This document shows, piece by piece, positions 1-6,710 of a stretch of DNA of 19,552 nt. A model generated the notes under the pieces. That model saw only the letters and a program-made list of their open reading frames with translations. It made no database searches and was not told the DNA's origin. Made by a program: the position numbers and the translations under genes. Source of the stretch: Oscillospiraceae bacterium. GTDB taxonomy: Bacteria; Bacillota; Clostridia; UMGS1883. The DNA lies in NCBI GenBank assembly GCA_022508735.1, contig JAFLUQ010000032.1, forward strand, positions 1 to 19,552, written 5' to 3'. The first letter of the stretch is position 1; each line of letters starts with the position of its first letter.

Positions 1-405
1 GAAATAGAGCTTACCGAGACGACTACTGACGTTGAATTCAAAGACCTTAAACGTACTATCAGAGGTCTTCAGAAAGCAGGCATTTCTACTTCTGTGGATG
101 ATTTCGGTATTGGTTACTCCTCCCTTAATCTCATCAAGGAGATACCTTGGAATGTTCTAAAGCTGGACAAGACCCTTTTGCCTGATAAAGGCGATGAAAA
201 TCCCGTTCAAAAGGGCGTAATGTTCAAGTATGTCATTGCTATGGCTCAGGAAATGGGACTCGAATGTATTGCCGAGGGCGTTGAAACAGAAGAACAGGTC
301 CGGCTCCTTGCAGATAATAAATGTAATCTCGCACAGGGATTCTACTTCGATAGACCTCTTCCTGTTGCAGAATTTGAAACAAGATTCGATAAAAAATATT
401 TATAA
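1..405 (+). CDS. EAL-domain protein, C-terminal part (cyclic-di-GMP phosphodiesterase)
   Basis: The gene enters from the left edge and is open from base 1 to the TAA at 403-405, so only the last 134 residues are visible. EAL domains hydrolyse cyclic-di-GMP to pGpG in the cytoplasm. The visible part carries the family signatures in order: an ELTE block (first residues), VDDFGIGYSSL with the metal-binding Asp pair, LKLDKTLL with the catalytic Lys, AEGVET, and QGFYFDRPLP. The residues expected in this half of the active site are therefore present, which points to an active enzyme rather than a degenerate sensor. DDFGTG is the usual form, and here the Thr is Ile. The EAL tripeptide and any N-terminal GGDEF, PAS or membrane segments lie outside the window. 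An apparent GTG start at 94 is internal to the domain and is not the true start. Confidence 0.93.
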   Translation, partial: EIELTETTTDVEFKDLKRTIRGLQKAGISTSVDDFGIGYSSLNLIKEIPWNVLKLDKTLLPDKGDENPVQKGVMFKYVIAMAQEMGLECIAEGVETEEQVRLLADNKCNLAQGFYFDRPLPVAEFETRFDKKYL

Positions 406-410
406 CCACA

Positions 411-463
411 CAAGCATCAAAGGCTTTTACCCGGCTTTGTCGGGCAAAGGCCTTTGATGCTTG
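411..463 (+). other. Long hairpin just upstream of the MATE gene ribosome binding site
   Basis: Bases 411-424 and 450-463 form a perfect 14-bp inverted repeat (arm CAAGCATCAAAGGC). The pairing continues inward with one G-U wobble and one mismatch to a 7-base loop (434-440), about 23 pairs in all. No U-run follows; instead the MATE gene Shine-Dalgarno (GAGGG, 466-470) begins two bases after the stem. It may be the processed 3' end or terminator of the EAL gene, or a leader structure that limits access to the MATE start. Confidence 0.6.
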
Positions 464-478
464 ACGAGGGAAATACAT

Positions 479-1861
479 ATGTCTGAATTCAGTACAACGG
501 AAAAATTATTGGAGGAAACCTCCGTTCGCCGCTTGGTCATAAGGCTGGGGCTTCCAGCTATGTTCGGTCAGTTTTTTAACATACTTTATAATATAGTAGA
601 CCGCATTTTCGTGGGCAACATTCCGGAGGTCGGTGATGTTTCGCTTGCGAGCATCGGCGTTTGTGCGCCGGCTTTGACTGCGGTGGGTGCCTTCGCATTT
701 ATGGTAGGCATTGGCGGCGCCTCTTATATGAGCATCAGCTTGGGCGAAAAAGAAAGGCAGCGTGCCCGTGAAACTATTGGAAACGCATTTATAATGCTGC
801 TCATAATATCAGCGCTCGTAACAGCGGGACTTCTTTTCAGCCGTGAGAAATTATTGTATGGGCTCGGTTGCAGCGCCAATATGTATCCGTATGCAGAAAC
901 TTATTTTACCATATATGTCTGCGGGACATTTGCGGCCCTTTTAGGCAGCGGACTGAATCAGTTTATATTAGCCCAAGGATATGCGAAGCAAGGCATGATA
1001 TCGGTGGTCATAGGCGCTGCAATAAATGTAGTGCTTGATCCTATCCTGATCTTTAAGCTTGGTATGGGCATTGCGGGCGCCGCATGGGGTACTGTTATTT
1101 CGCAGCTTTGCATGATGCTTTACGTTATATGGTTTTTGAGGGGGAAAGAGATACCTGTACGCCTGTGCCTTTGTAAAATTCGATCAAAAATAGTGCTTAA
1201 AATATTGTCGATAGGCTTTATGTCGTTTATGATAACGCTTCTTGATAATTTCATTATAATACTTCTCAATGCATCGCTTAGGAAATACGGCGGAGACACG
1301 CGGGGCGATATGCTCATAACATGCGCCGCAGTTGTTCAAAGCTTTATGACAATAGTATTTTGCCCGGCGCAGGGCATTACGACCGGATGCGGAACTATTT
1401 TCAGTTTCAATTACGGGGCAAAGAATTATCAGAAGATTCGTCAGGCGTTTTTCTATGTATTTGTACTGTGCGGGATATATATAGGGGCAATGGAAATTGC
1501 CGTTCAGATATTTTCAAAAGAATTTGCGGGATTTTTTCTGAGAAACAGAGAACTTACAGATTTGGCAGGAAATTGCCTTCGTATGTATACATTTGCGCTC
1601 ATCGGCGTTGCGGTGCAGTACGCACTGGTGGACTCCTTGACCTCAATGGGAAAGATAAAATATGCCCTTCCCATTTCATTTTTCAGAAAGATAGTATACA
1701 TCGTGTGCATCTTCGTTCTGCCTCTATATTTTGATATACAGTATATTTTCTATGCCGGAACTGTCTCGGATGCGATTGGAGCAACGTTCAGCGTGATCGT
1801 GTTTTTCCTTATTATCAATCCCAGGCTGAAACGCGATATGAATTATTCTGCAATCAGGTAG
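479..1861 (+). CDS. MATE family multidrug/cation efflux transporter
   Basis: This is a 460-residue polytopic inner-membrane protein, the normal size for a MATE exporter. MATE proteins use a proton or sodium gradient to expel drugs and other organic cations. The N-terminus, with LGLPAMFGQFFNILYNIVDRIFVG, is the typical MatE opening, and the same pattern recurs weakly near residue 250 (SIGFMSFMITLLDNFIIIL), as expected for the two six-helix halves. About twelve hydrophobic segments are visible. Start: the frame is open from a TTG at 461, but that codon lies in the preceding hairpin without a Shine-Dalgarno. The ATG at 479 has GAGGG eight bases upstream and gives the usual N-terminus. It most resembles the MepA/DinF-like branch common in gut Clostridia. 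The substrate cannot be read from the sequence. Confidence 0.93.
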   Translation: MSEFSTTEKLLEETSVRRLVIRLGLPAMFGQFFNILYNIVDRIFVGNIPEVGDVSLASIGVCAPALTAVGAFAFMVGIGGASYMSISLGEKERQRARETIGNAFIMLLIISALVTAGLLFSREKLLYGLGCSANMYPYAETYFTIYVCGTFAALLGSGLNQFILAQGYAKQGMISVVIGAAINVVLDPILIFKLGMGIAGAAWGTVISQLCMMLYVIWFLRGKEIPVRLCLCKIRSKIVLKILSIGFMSFMITLLDNFIIILLNASLRKYGGDTRGDMLITCAAVVQSFMTIVFCPAQGITTGCGTIFSFNYGAKNYQKIRQAFFYVFVLCGIYIGAMEIAVQIFSKEFAGFFLRNRELTDLAGNCLRMYTFALIGVAVQYALVDSLTSMGKIKYALPISFFRKIVYIVCIFVLPLYFDIQYIFYAGTVSDAIGATFSVIVFFLIINPRLKRDMNYSAIR

Positions 1862-1901
1862 TAGATAAAATATAGTACAGCTTTGACAAGGAACCGATGA
1901 A

Positions 1902-2867
1902 ATGGGGGATGTGACTTTGATACGGGAATGGAAAAAGGTCAGCGGCAGCACGCTGAAAATGGTGGGCATTATTACGATGCTCATTGATCATTTAGGGTTG
2001 GCGATCATTGCAAGGATGATGATGACCGGGCAGCCTCAACTTAGCAGTGTTTATTCGGTGATGAGGTCGATAGGGAGATTGGGCTTCCCAATATTCTGTT
2101 TTTTGTTGGTGGAGGGTTTTGATAAAACAAGGAGCCGGGCGAAATATTTGTTTCGGTTGGGTATATTCGCATTGATTTCTGAGGTTCCTTATGATTTGGC
2201 GTTTAGTGCCACGGTGCTGGAGTTTAATCATCAGAATGTATATTTTACATTGTTCTTGGGGCTGCTTTCTCTGTGCGCCTATGTATCAATTGAAAAGCAT
2301 GAGCTGCCGGCTTTGGTGAGGTGGGTCATGAGCACTGTGGGGGTAGTGGTTTCCGCTGCATGGATGACAAGGCTTTCTTGGCATCTTGCACAAAGATACA
2401 TATTATCCAATTTTCCAATGTTGGCTATTTTCGGAGATACTGTTTCTGTGGCAGCTATATTCTGTGTTATATGTATTTTCATTGTGGGCCTCCTATTATA
2501 TTGCCGCAGGAGTATGGGAGCTGATAAGATGCTGAATGCTGGAACGAATCTGGCCATTTTGTTCCTGGTCGTGATACTGGCTGATTTACTTCATACGGAT
2601 TATAGGGGGATGGGGGTATTGACGATCACGGCCATGTATATTCTACGGAATTATAATGTGTTGGCCATGGCCGGAGGATGTGTGGTGCTGATGTTTAAGG
2701 GACTTAATGAGATCCCTGCATTTTGGACGTTGATTCCCATAGCCATGTATAATGGAAAGAGGGGACTAAAGCTTAAATACTTTTTTTATGTATTTTATCC
2801 TGCCCATCTGCTGCTTCTTTGGGGTGTGGCATGGCTCATGGGAAAGGCTTTCATTCCAGTGTTTTGA
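1902..2867 (+). CDS. TraX family membrane protein
   Basis: This is a 321-residue membrane protein with about nine hydrophobic stretches. The opening STLKMVGIITMLIDHLGLA, followed by MRSIGRLGFPIFCFLLVEGF and LFRLGIFALISEVPYDLAF, is the hallmark of the TraX family. The founding member, TraX of the F plasmid, N-acetylates pilin. Chromosomal Firmicute members are common and of unknown role, probably membrane acyltransferases acting on cell-surface material. The ATG at 1902 is preceded by AAGGA (1888-1892) with nine bases of spacing. It lies 40 bases after the MATE gene on the same strand and may be co-transcribed. Arginine codons are mostly AGG and CGG, unlike the CGC/CGT preference of glmS nearby, so a different origin is possible. 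No conjugation genes are nearby, so a role in pilin modification is unlikely. Confidence 0.88.
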   Translation: MGDVTLIREWKKVSGSTLKMVGIITMLIDHLGLAIIARMMMTGQPQLSSVYSVMRSIGRLGFPIFCFLLVEGFDKTRSRAKYLFRLGIFALISEVPYDLAFSATVLEFNHQNVYFTLFLGLLSLCAYVSIEKHELPALVRWVMSTVGVVVSAAWMTRLSWHLAQRYILSNFPMLAIFGDTVSVAAIFCVICIFIVGLLLYCRRSMGADKMLNAGTNLAILFLVVILADLLHTDYRGMGVLTITAMYILRNYNVLAMAGGCVVLMFKGLNEIPAFWTLIPIAMYNGKRGLKLKYFFYVFYPAHLLLLWGVAWLMGKAFIPVF

Positions 2868-2937
2868 TGCGTGCTGATAAAATAAGCATGAAGAATGCCG
2901 GTATAGACATTTGGACACGTATATTTTTGCTCGGTCG

Positions 2938-2995
2938 GCTATAAAATAATGCGGAGCGGTTAGCCGTTTTGCATTATTTTATAGCTTATTTTTTT
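2938..2995 (+). terminator. Rho-independent terminator after the MATE-TraX genes
   Basis: A perfect 15-bp inverted repeat (2938-2952 with 2971-2985, arm GCTATAAAATAATGC) encloses an 18-base loop that can form its own short GC stem. It is followed by TTATTTTTTT. The stem is AU-rich but long, and the U-rich tail is clear. Confidence 0.78.
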
Positions 2996-3015
2996 ATAAT
3001 AAGGAGATTATAAGC

Positions 3016-3066
3016 GTGGAAACAAACAGGAAAAACTTGATATATTTTGATAGGGTCATATCATAG
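3016..3066 (+). pseudogene. Possible relic: start of an acyltransferase-like gene, 16 codons
   Basis: AAGGAG at 3001-3006 is followed after nine bases by a GTG and a 16-codon frame (METNRKNLIYFDRVIS) that ends in TAG. The sequence resembles the first residues of membrane acyltransferases of the Acyltransferase_3 type, which often start with Lys/Arg, a YxD-like pair and an RxIA segment. No continuation was seen in the next 250 bases. It could be the remnant of a deleted gene or a chance peptide. The good ribosome binding site is the main reason to list it. Confidence 0.22.
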
Positions 3067-3192
3067 CTTGCCCAAAGATTTATTCAGAAAATTCATTGGC
3101 AAATATTATTTATAATACGAATATGAAGCACTGTGTATCAGATGAATTTTAATGTAAATATTTAAGTTGTCGCAAAAAAATGCCTATATAAG

Positions 3193-3305
3193 ACATAATT
3201 CCATTAAAAAACAACAATTATGTATTGACAAAATAATACCGTTGTGTTATCATTATAGCCGGGTATACTTTTATTCAGCGCAGTCATAGCATAATTACAA
3301 TTATG
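3193..3305. repeat. Two inverted repeats sharing the half-site CATAATT around the glmS promoter
   Basis: The first repeat is ACATAATT (3193-3200) and AATTATGT (3216-3223), ending one base before the -35 box. The second is CATAATT (3290-3296) and AATTATG (3299-3305), in the leader before the ribosome binding site. Four copies of the same 7-base half-site in one promoter region suggest operators for a single regulator. The region is AT-rich, so part of this may be chance. Confidence 0.45.
3225..3253 (+). promoter_or_regulatory. Sigma-A-type promoter of glmS
   Basis: TTGACA (3225-3230) and TATCAT (3248-3253) are separated by 17 bases. The expected transcript start is near 3260, giving a leader of about 90 nt. 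The -35 box directly abuts an inverted repeat (3193-3223). Confidence 0.75.
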
Positions 3306-3348
3306 TTATGATTGTTTCACTAAATGAAGATAAAAAGAGGTACATACT

Positions 3349-5139
3349 ATGTGCGGAATAGTAGGATATATAGGGCCCGATGAGGCAGCCCCAATACTGC
3401 TGGATGGATTGTCAAAACTGGAGTATAGGGGTTACGACTCCGCCGGGCTTGCAATTTACAATGATGGAAGAATCAACATAGAAAAAGCTGTGGGAAAGCT
3501 TGCAAATCTGAGTGAAAAAACCGGCGGAGGCAGCCAAGTGAAGGGGAGTCTTGGAATAGGTCACACCCGCTGGGCCACTCACGGAAAGCCCAATGAGGTC
3601 AATGCACATCCTCATTCAACCGAAAATTTTTCGATCGTTCACAACGGAATTATAGAAAACGAGGCTATGCTGCGACGCACATATCTTAACGATGTAAACT
3701 TTGTCAGTGATACCGATACCGAAGTCGTAGTACGCCTTTTAGAGAAATTTACCTCTGAGGGTGAAGCTATCGATGTGGCAATAATGCACCTCATCGACAT
3801 CATTGATGGCAGCTATGCGCTTGCGATCATTGATCGCCGAAATCCGGAATATATGTATGCGGTGAAAAACAAATCACCCCTCCTTATAGGCAAGGGTGAG
3901 GGCTTCAATATGATCGGCAGTGATGCCATGGCTATGATAGCTCACACTGATACGTTCTACGAGATACATGATCAGGAATTTGCCATTGTCACCCGCAATA
4001 GCGTGGATATATTTACAAGCTACTCTAAAAAGGTTGACCGTGAGCCTTATAAGGCGGAGCTTGACCTTTCCGATATCTCTAAGGGAACCTACCCCCACTA
4101 TATGCTTAAGGAGATTGAGGAGCAGCCGCTTGTGCTTCGCCGTATAATAGGCGAGTATCAGAATGATGCCGGGGAACTGACTGTTCCCGAAGAAATCCTT
4201 GCTGATGTGCGTGCCTGTGACAAAATATATATAATTGCCTGTGGAACCAGCTATCACGCAGGAATCATAGGCAAGCACTTCTTTGAGAACATTTCCGGCA
4301 AGCCGGCCGACAGCTATATTGCCAGTGAGTTTGTGTATAATACCCCTCTCCTCACCGAAAGACCGCTGTTTATCTTTATTTCGCAAAGTGGAGAGACAGC
4401 CGACAGCCGTGCGGTTCTGGTAAAAATAAAGGAGATGGGCCACAAGGCCATAACCCTTACCAATGTCAAAGGCTCAACTCTTTCACGCGAGGCTGATCAC
4501 ACAATGCTGCTCTATGCGGGGCCTGAGATAGCTGTGGCCTCTACCAAGGCATATACCGCACAGGTTGCGGTGCTGGCGATTTTGGCAGTTGCGGTGAAGA
4601 ATAAGATCGGCATTGATCTGAAATACGAATTGGCTCTTATTGCCAACACTATTGAAAGCCTCTGCAGCGACCGTGAGCTTTACAAACGTTTGGCGGAAGA
4701 ATACATTGCTCCGTCACGAAATTGCTTCTACATAGGCCGCGGAGTGGACTATTATGTGTGTCTTGAAGCTGCCTTGAAGCTTAAAGAAGTATCCTATGTT
4801 CAGACAGAAGGTTTTGCGGCAGGAGAGCTGAAGCATGGCACCATATCGCTTATCGAAGAAGGCACGCCGGTTGTAGCTATAATAACTCAGTATAACACGC
4901 ACCTTAACACCCGCGGCAATATAAAGGAAGTGACGGCCAGAGGCGCCAAGGTGATACGCATATCCACCAAGGGAGCATCCTCACGCAGAGATCAGATCGT
5001 CATTGGTGACGTACACGAGCTTCTCACGCCGCTGGTCAGCGTTGTTCCTGCTCAATATCTTGCGTATTACACTGCCTTTCTCCGGGGCTGTGATATAGAT
5101 AAACCCCGCAATCTTGCAAAATCGGTAACGGTAGAGTAA
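3349..5139 (+). CDS. glmS: Glutamine--fructose-6-phosphate aminotransferase (isomerizing)
   Basis: GlmS converts fructose-6-P and glutamine to glucosamine-6-P and glutamate, the first committed step to UDP-GlcNAc for peptidoglycan and surface polysaccharides. At 596 residues it is full length. The N-terminus is MCGIVGYIG, with Cys2 the N-terminal nucleophile of the class II glutamine amidotransferase domain, then EYRGYDSAG, HTRWATHG (about 72-79) and HNGIIEN. Two SIS sugar-isomerase domains follow, with CGTSYHAG (from 298), SQSGETADS (345-353) and ASTKAYTAQ. The C-terminus KPRNLAKSVTVE matches the conserved KPRNLAKSVTVE-type tail carrying the essential Lys. The ATG is preceded by AGAGG with eight bases of spacing. 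It is transcribed from its own promoter. The regulatory ribozyme found before glmS in Bacillus is absent. It sits directly upstream of polysaccharide genes, which suggests joint supply of amino sugar. Confidence 0.98.
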   Translation: MCGIVGYIGPDEAAPILLDGLSKLEYRGYDSAGLAIYNDGRINIEKAVGKLANLSEKTGGGSQVKGSLGIGHTRWATHGKPNEVNAHPHSTENFSIVHNGIIENEAMLRRTYLNDVNFVSDTDTEVVVRLLEKFTSEGEAIDVAIMHLIDIIDGSYALAIIDRRNPEYMYAVKNKSPLLIGKGEGFNMIGSDAMAMIAHTDTFYEIHDQEFAIVTRNSVDIFTSYSKKVDREPYKAELDLSDISKGTYPHYMLKEIEEQPLVLRRIIGEYQNDAGELTVPEEILADVRACDKIYIIACGTSYHAGIIGKHFFENISGKPADSYIASEFVYNTPLLTERPLFIFISQSGETADSRAVLVKIKEMGHKAITLTNVKGSTLSREADHTMLLYAGPEIAVASTKAYTAQVAVLAILAVAVKNKIGIDLKYELALIANTIESLCSDRELYKRLAEEYIAPSRNCFYIGRGVDYYVCLEAALKLKEVSYVQTEGFAAGELKHGTISLIEEGTPVVAIITQYNTHLNTRGNIKEVTARGAKVIRISTKGASSRRDQIVIGDVHELLTPLVSVVPAQYLAYYTAFLRGCDIDKPRNLAKSVTVE

Positions 5140-5144
5140 AAAAT

Positions 5145-5177
5145 GCTGTGCATTAGTGTTTGCACTAATGCCTCAGC
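5145..5177 (+). other. Hairpin between glmS and the Wzz-like gene
   Basis: GCATTAGTG (5150-5158) pairs perfectly with CACTAATGC (5163-5171) around a TTTG loop. GCTG (5145-5148) and CAGC (5174-5177) extend the stem past a small bulge. No U-run follows and the next Shine-Dalgarno starts six bases later, so it is more likely an mRNA stability or partial attenuation element than a full terminator. Confidence 0.5.
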
Positions 5178-5192
5178 GGAATGGAGAGTAAG

Positions 5193-5900
5193 ATGAATGA
5201 AAAGACGTTAAGTAATTCTGCGAATGCCGCTCAAACTATAAATTTGCTTGAAATATGGGAGATATTCTGGTCTCGTAAGATCCTGATCATTATATGCGTA
5301 TTTTTAGCCTTGGTTCTGGCATTCGTTAAAGTTACATATTTTACTAAGGATGTTTACAGTACAAGCGGTATCCTCTATGTTAGTAACCGCAACGATGTGG
5401 GCCGTTCAAGTGATGACACGGTCTACGGTACAGATATCAACACTTCAAGATTGATGAGTACCACATATATGGAGGTGTTGACTACACGCTCCTTTCTTAC
5501 GGATGTCAGTGCGTCTGTGGGCGGAGGATATTCATGGGATCGGATCAGGAAAATGATGTCGATTTCCAGCGTTAACGGGACTGAGCTGCTGAGAGTCAGC
5601 GTAAGCTGTAATTCTGCTGAGGACGCCTATAATATTGCAAATGGGATAATTACCAATGCCCCGGCCAAGCTCGGAACGATATTTGACGGCGGAGAAGTGA
5701 AGATAGTAGAGTTGGCCGTTGTTCCCTCTGCACCAAACGGAAAAGGGTTGACCCGTATGCTCATGCTTGCATTTCTCATGGGTTTGGCGATAGGCTGTGC
5801 AATAGCATTTGTGCTCGATTATCTTGACACAAAGATCCATCGCAGCGATGATGTGGCAAAGCGGTATGGCATTTCGATCTTAGGAGAAATTTCTCAGTAA
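5193..5900 (+). CDS. Wzz/YveK-type polysaccharide chain-length and tyrosine-kinase adaptor protein
   Basis: This is a 235-residue polysaccharide co-polymerase of the Gram-positive CapA/CpsC/YveK type. It has a short cytoplasmic N-terminus (NLLEIWEIFWSRK), a first membrane helix (about residues 23-40), an extracytoplasmic domain of about 150 residues, a second membrane helix (about 186-207) and a short cytoplasmic tail (LDTKIHRSDDVAKRYGISILGEI) that in this family activates the partner kinase. The frame also has an ATG at 5181, but that has no spaced Shine-Dalgarno. The ATG at 5193 has GGAG six bases upstream and is preferred. The following kinase gene starts 13 bases downstream, the usual split arrangement of Firmicutes. 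In the family it controls polymer length and export. Confidence 0.88.
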   Translation: MNEKTLSNSANAAQTINLLEIWEIFWSRKILIIICVFLALVLAFVKVTYFTKDVYSTSGILYVSNRNDVGRSSDDTVYGTDINTSRLMSTTYMEVLTTRSFLTDVSASVGGGYSWDRIRKMMSISSVNGTELLRVSVSCNSAEDAYNIANGIITNAPAKLGTIFDGGEVKIVELAVVPSAPNGKGLTRMLMLAFLMGLAIGCAIAFVLDYLDTKIHRSDDVAKRYGISILGEISQ

Positions 5901-5913
5901 AGGGGGAGCAGTC

Positions 5914-6699
5914 TTGATCGCTAAAAAAAGCATATTAAAAAAGAAAAAAAGGCCTATTGATATTGATGAGGCAAGTCGTGTTTTGAACGAGAAAAGCAGC
6001 TTTGAAACTGTTGAAACATACAAAGCTATTCGCACAAATGTTATGTTTTCCATGCCTAAAACCGACAATGGTAAAGTTATTGTGGTTACCAGCTCTGCAC
6101 CCGGCGAGGGAAAGACCACTACGAGCATAAACCTTGCCATAACATTTGCTCAGATGGGTGCAAAGGTTATGCTTATAGACTGTGATCTAAGAAAATCCAG
6201 AGTTCATCGTTACCTGGGGCTGGAGCGCAAAAACGGTATATCCAATGTACTCTGCGGTTTCAGCAATCTGGATAAAGCAATAAAGGTCAATGTAAGAGAA
6301 AATCTCGATGTTCTTCCGGCCGGCGAAATTCCGCCGAATCCGGCAGAGCTTATGGAAACTGAAGAATTCAAAAATCTTATCGCCGAACTTCAAAAGCGGT
6401 ATGACTATATTTTCATTGATACTCCGCCGATAACGGTCGTCACCGATGCGGCGATAGCGATGAAATACAGTATGGGAACAATAGTTGTCATTCGTCAGGA
6501 TGTTACCACCTTTGACATGATGGATGCCGCTATGGAGAGCATAAAGACAACAGGAGTAAAGATACTCGGAGCAATCATGCTCGGCGCTGAACAGAAGAGC
6601 AAAAAATACGGCTATTACAAGAACGGTAAATACGGATATAAGTATGGGTATAACTATACTTACGACTACAAGTATGAGGATGACGACAAAGACTCATGA
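5914..6699 (+). CDS. Bacterial tyrosine kinase (BY-kinase), CpsD/CapB/YwqD type
   Basis: This is a 261-residue cytoplasmic ATPase and autokinase. In order: an ETYKAIRTN segment (34-42) used for oligomer contacts, Walker A SAPGEGKTT (61-69), Walker A' LIDCD (87-91), Walker B FIDTPP (167-172), and a C-terminal tyrosine cluster with eleven Tyr between residues 232 and 254, ending in an acidic EDDDKDS. The tail is the autophosphorylation site in this family. Phosphorylation cycles of the ring-shaped kinase regulate capsule or exopolysaccharide assembly. The start is TTG at 5914, supported by AGGGGGAG (5901-5908). It follows its membrane activator directly. No cognate PHP-type phosphatase (CpsB/YwqE) is present in the window. 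Confidence 0.95.
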   Translation: MIAKKSILKKKKRPIDIDEASRVLNEKSSFETVETYKAIRTNVMFSMPKTDNGKVIVVTSSAPGEGKTTTSINLAITFAQMGAKVMLIDCDLRKSRVHRYLGLERKNGISNVLCGFSNLDKAIKVNVRENLDVLPAGEIPPNPAELMETEEFKNLIAELQKRYDYIFIDTPPITVVTDAAIAMKYSMGTIVVIRQDVTTFDMMDAAMESIKTTGVKILGAIMLGAEQKSKKYGYYKNGKYGYKYGYNYTYDYKYEDDDKDS

Positions 6700-6710
6700 G
6701 GTGATACAAC

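Larger units (their letters stand above)
2868..3348. other. 481-bp intergenic region between TraX and glmS
   Basis: It holds the terminator at 2938-2995, a possible short coding relic at 3016-3066, an AT-rich stretch (about 3067-3190) in which nothing was recognised, and the glmS promoter with its paired inverted repeats (3193-3305). A glmS ribozyme was sought and is not present. Confidence 0.7.

Noticed and set aside
461..478. TTG at 461 as the MATE gene start
   Set aside because: It overlaps the right arm of the long hairpin and lacks a ribosome binding site; the ATG at 479 is well supported.
3255..3348. glmS self-cleaving ribozyme in the glmS leader
   Set aside because: The leader after the predicted start is only about 90 nt and AT-rich, and I cannot find the ribozyme's conserved core or pseudoknot strands.
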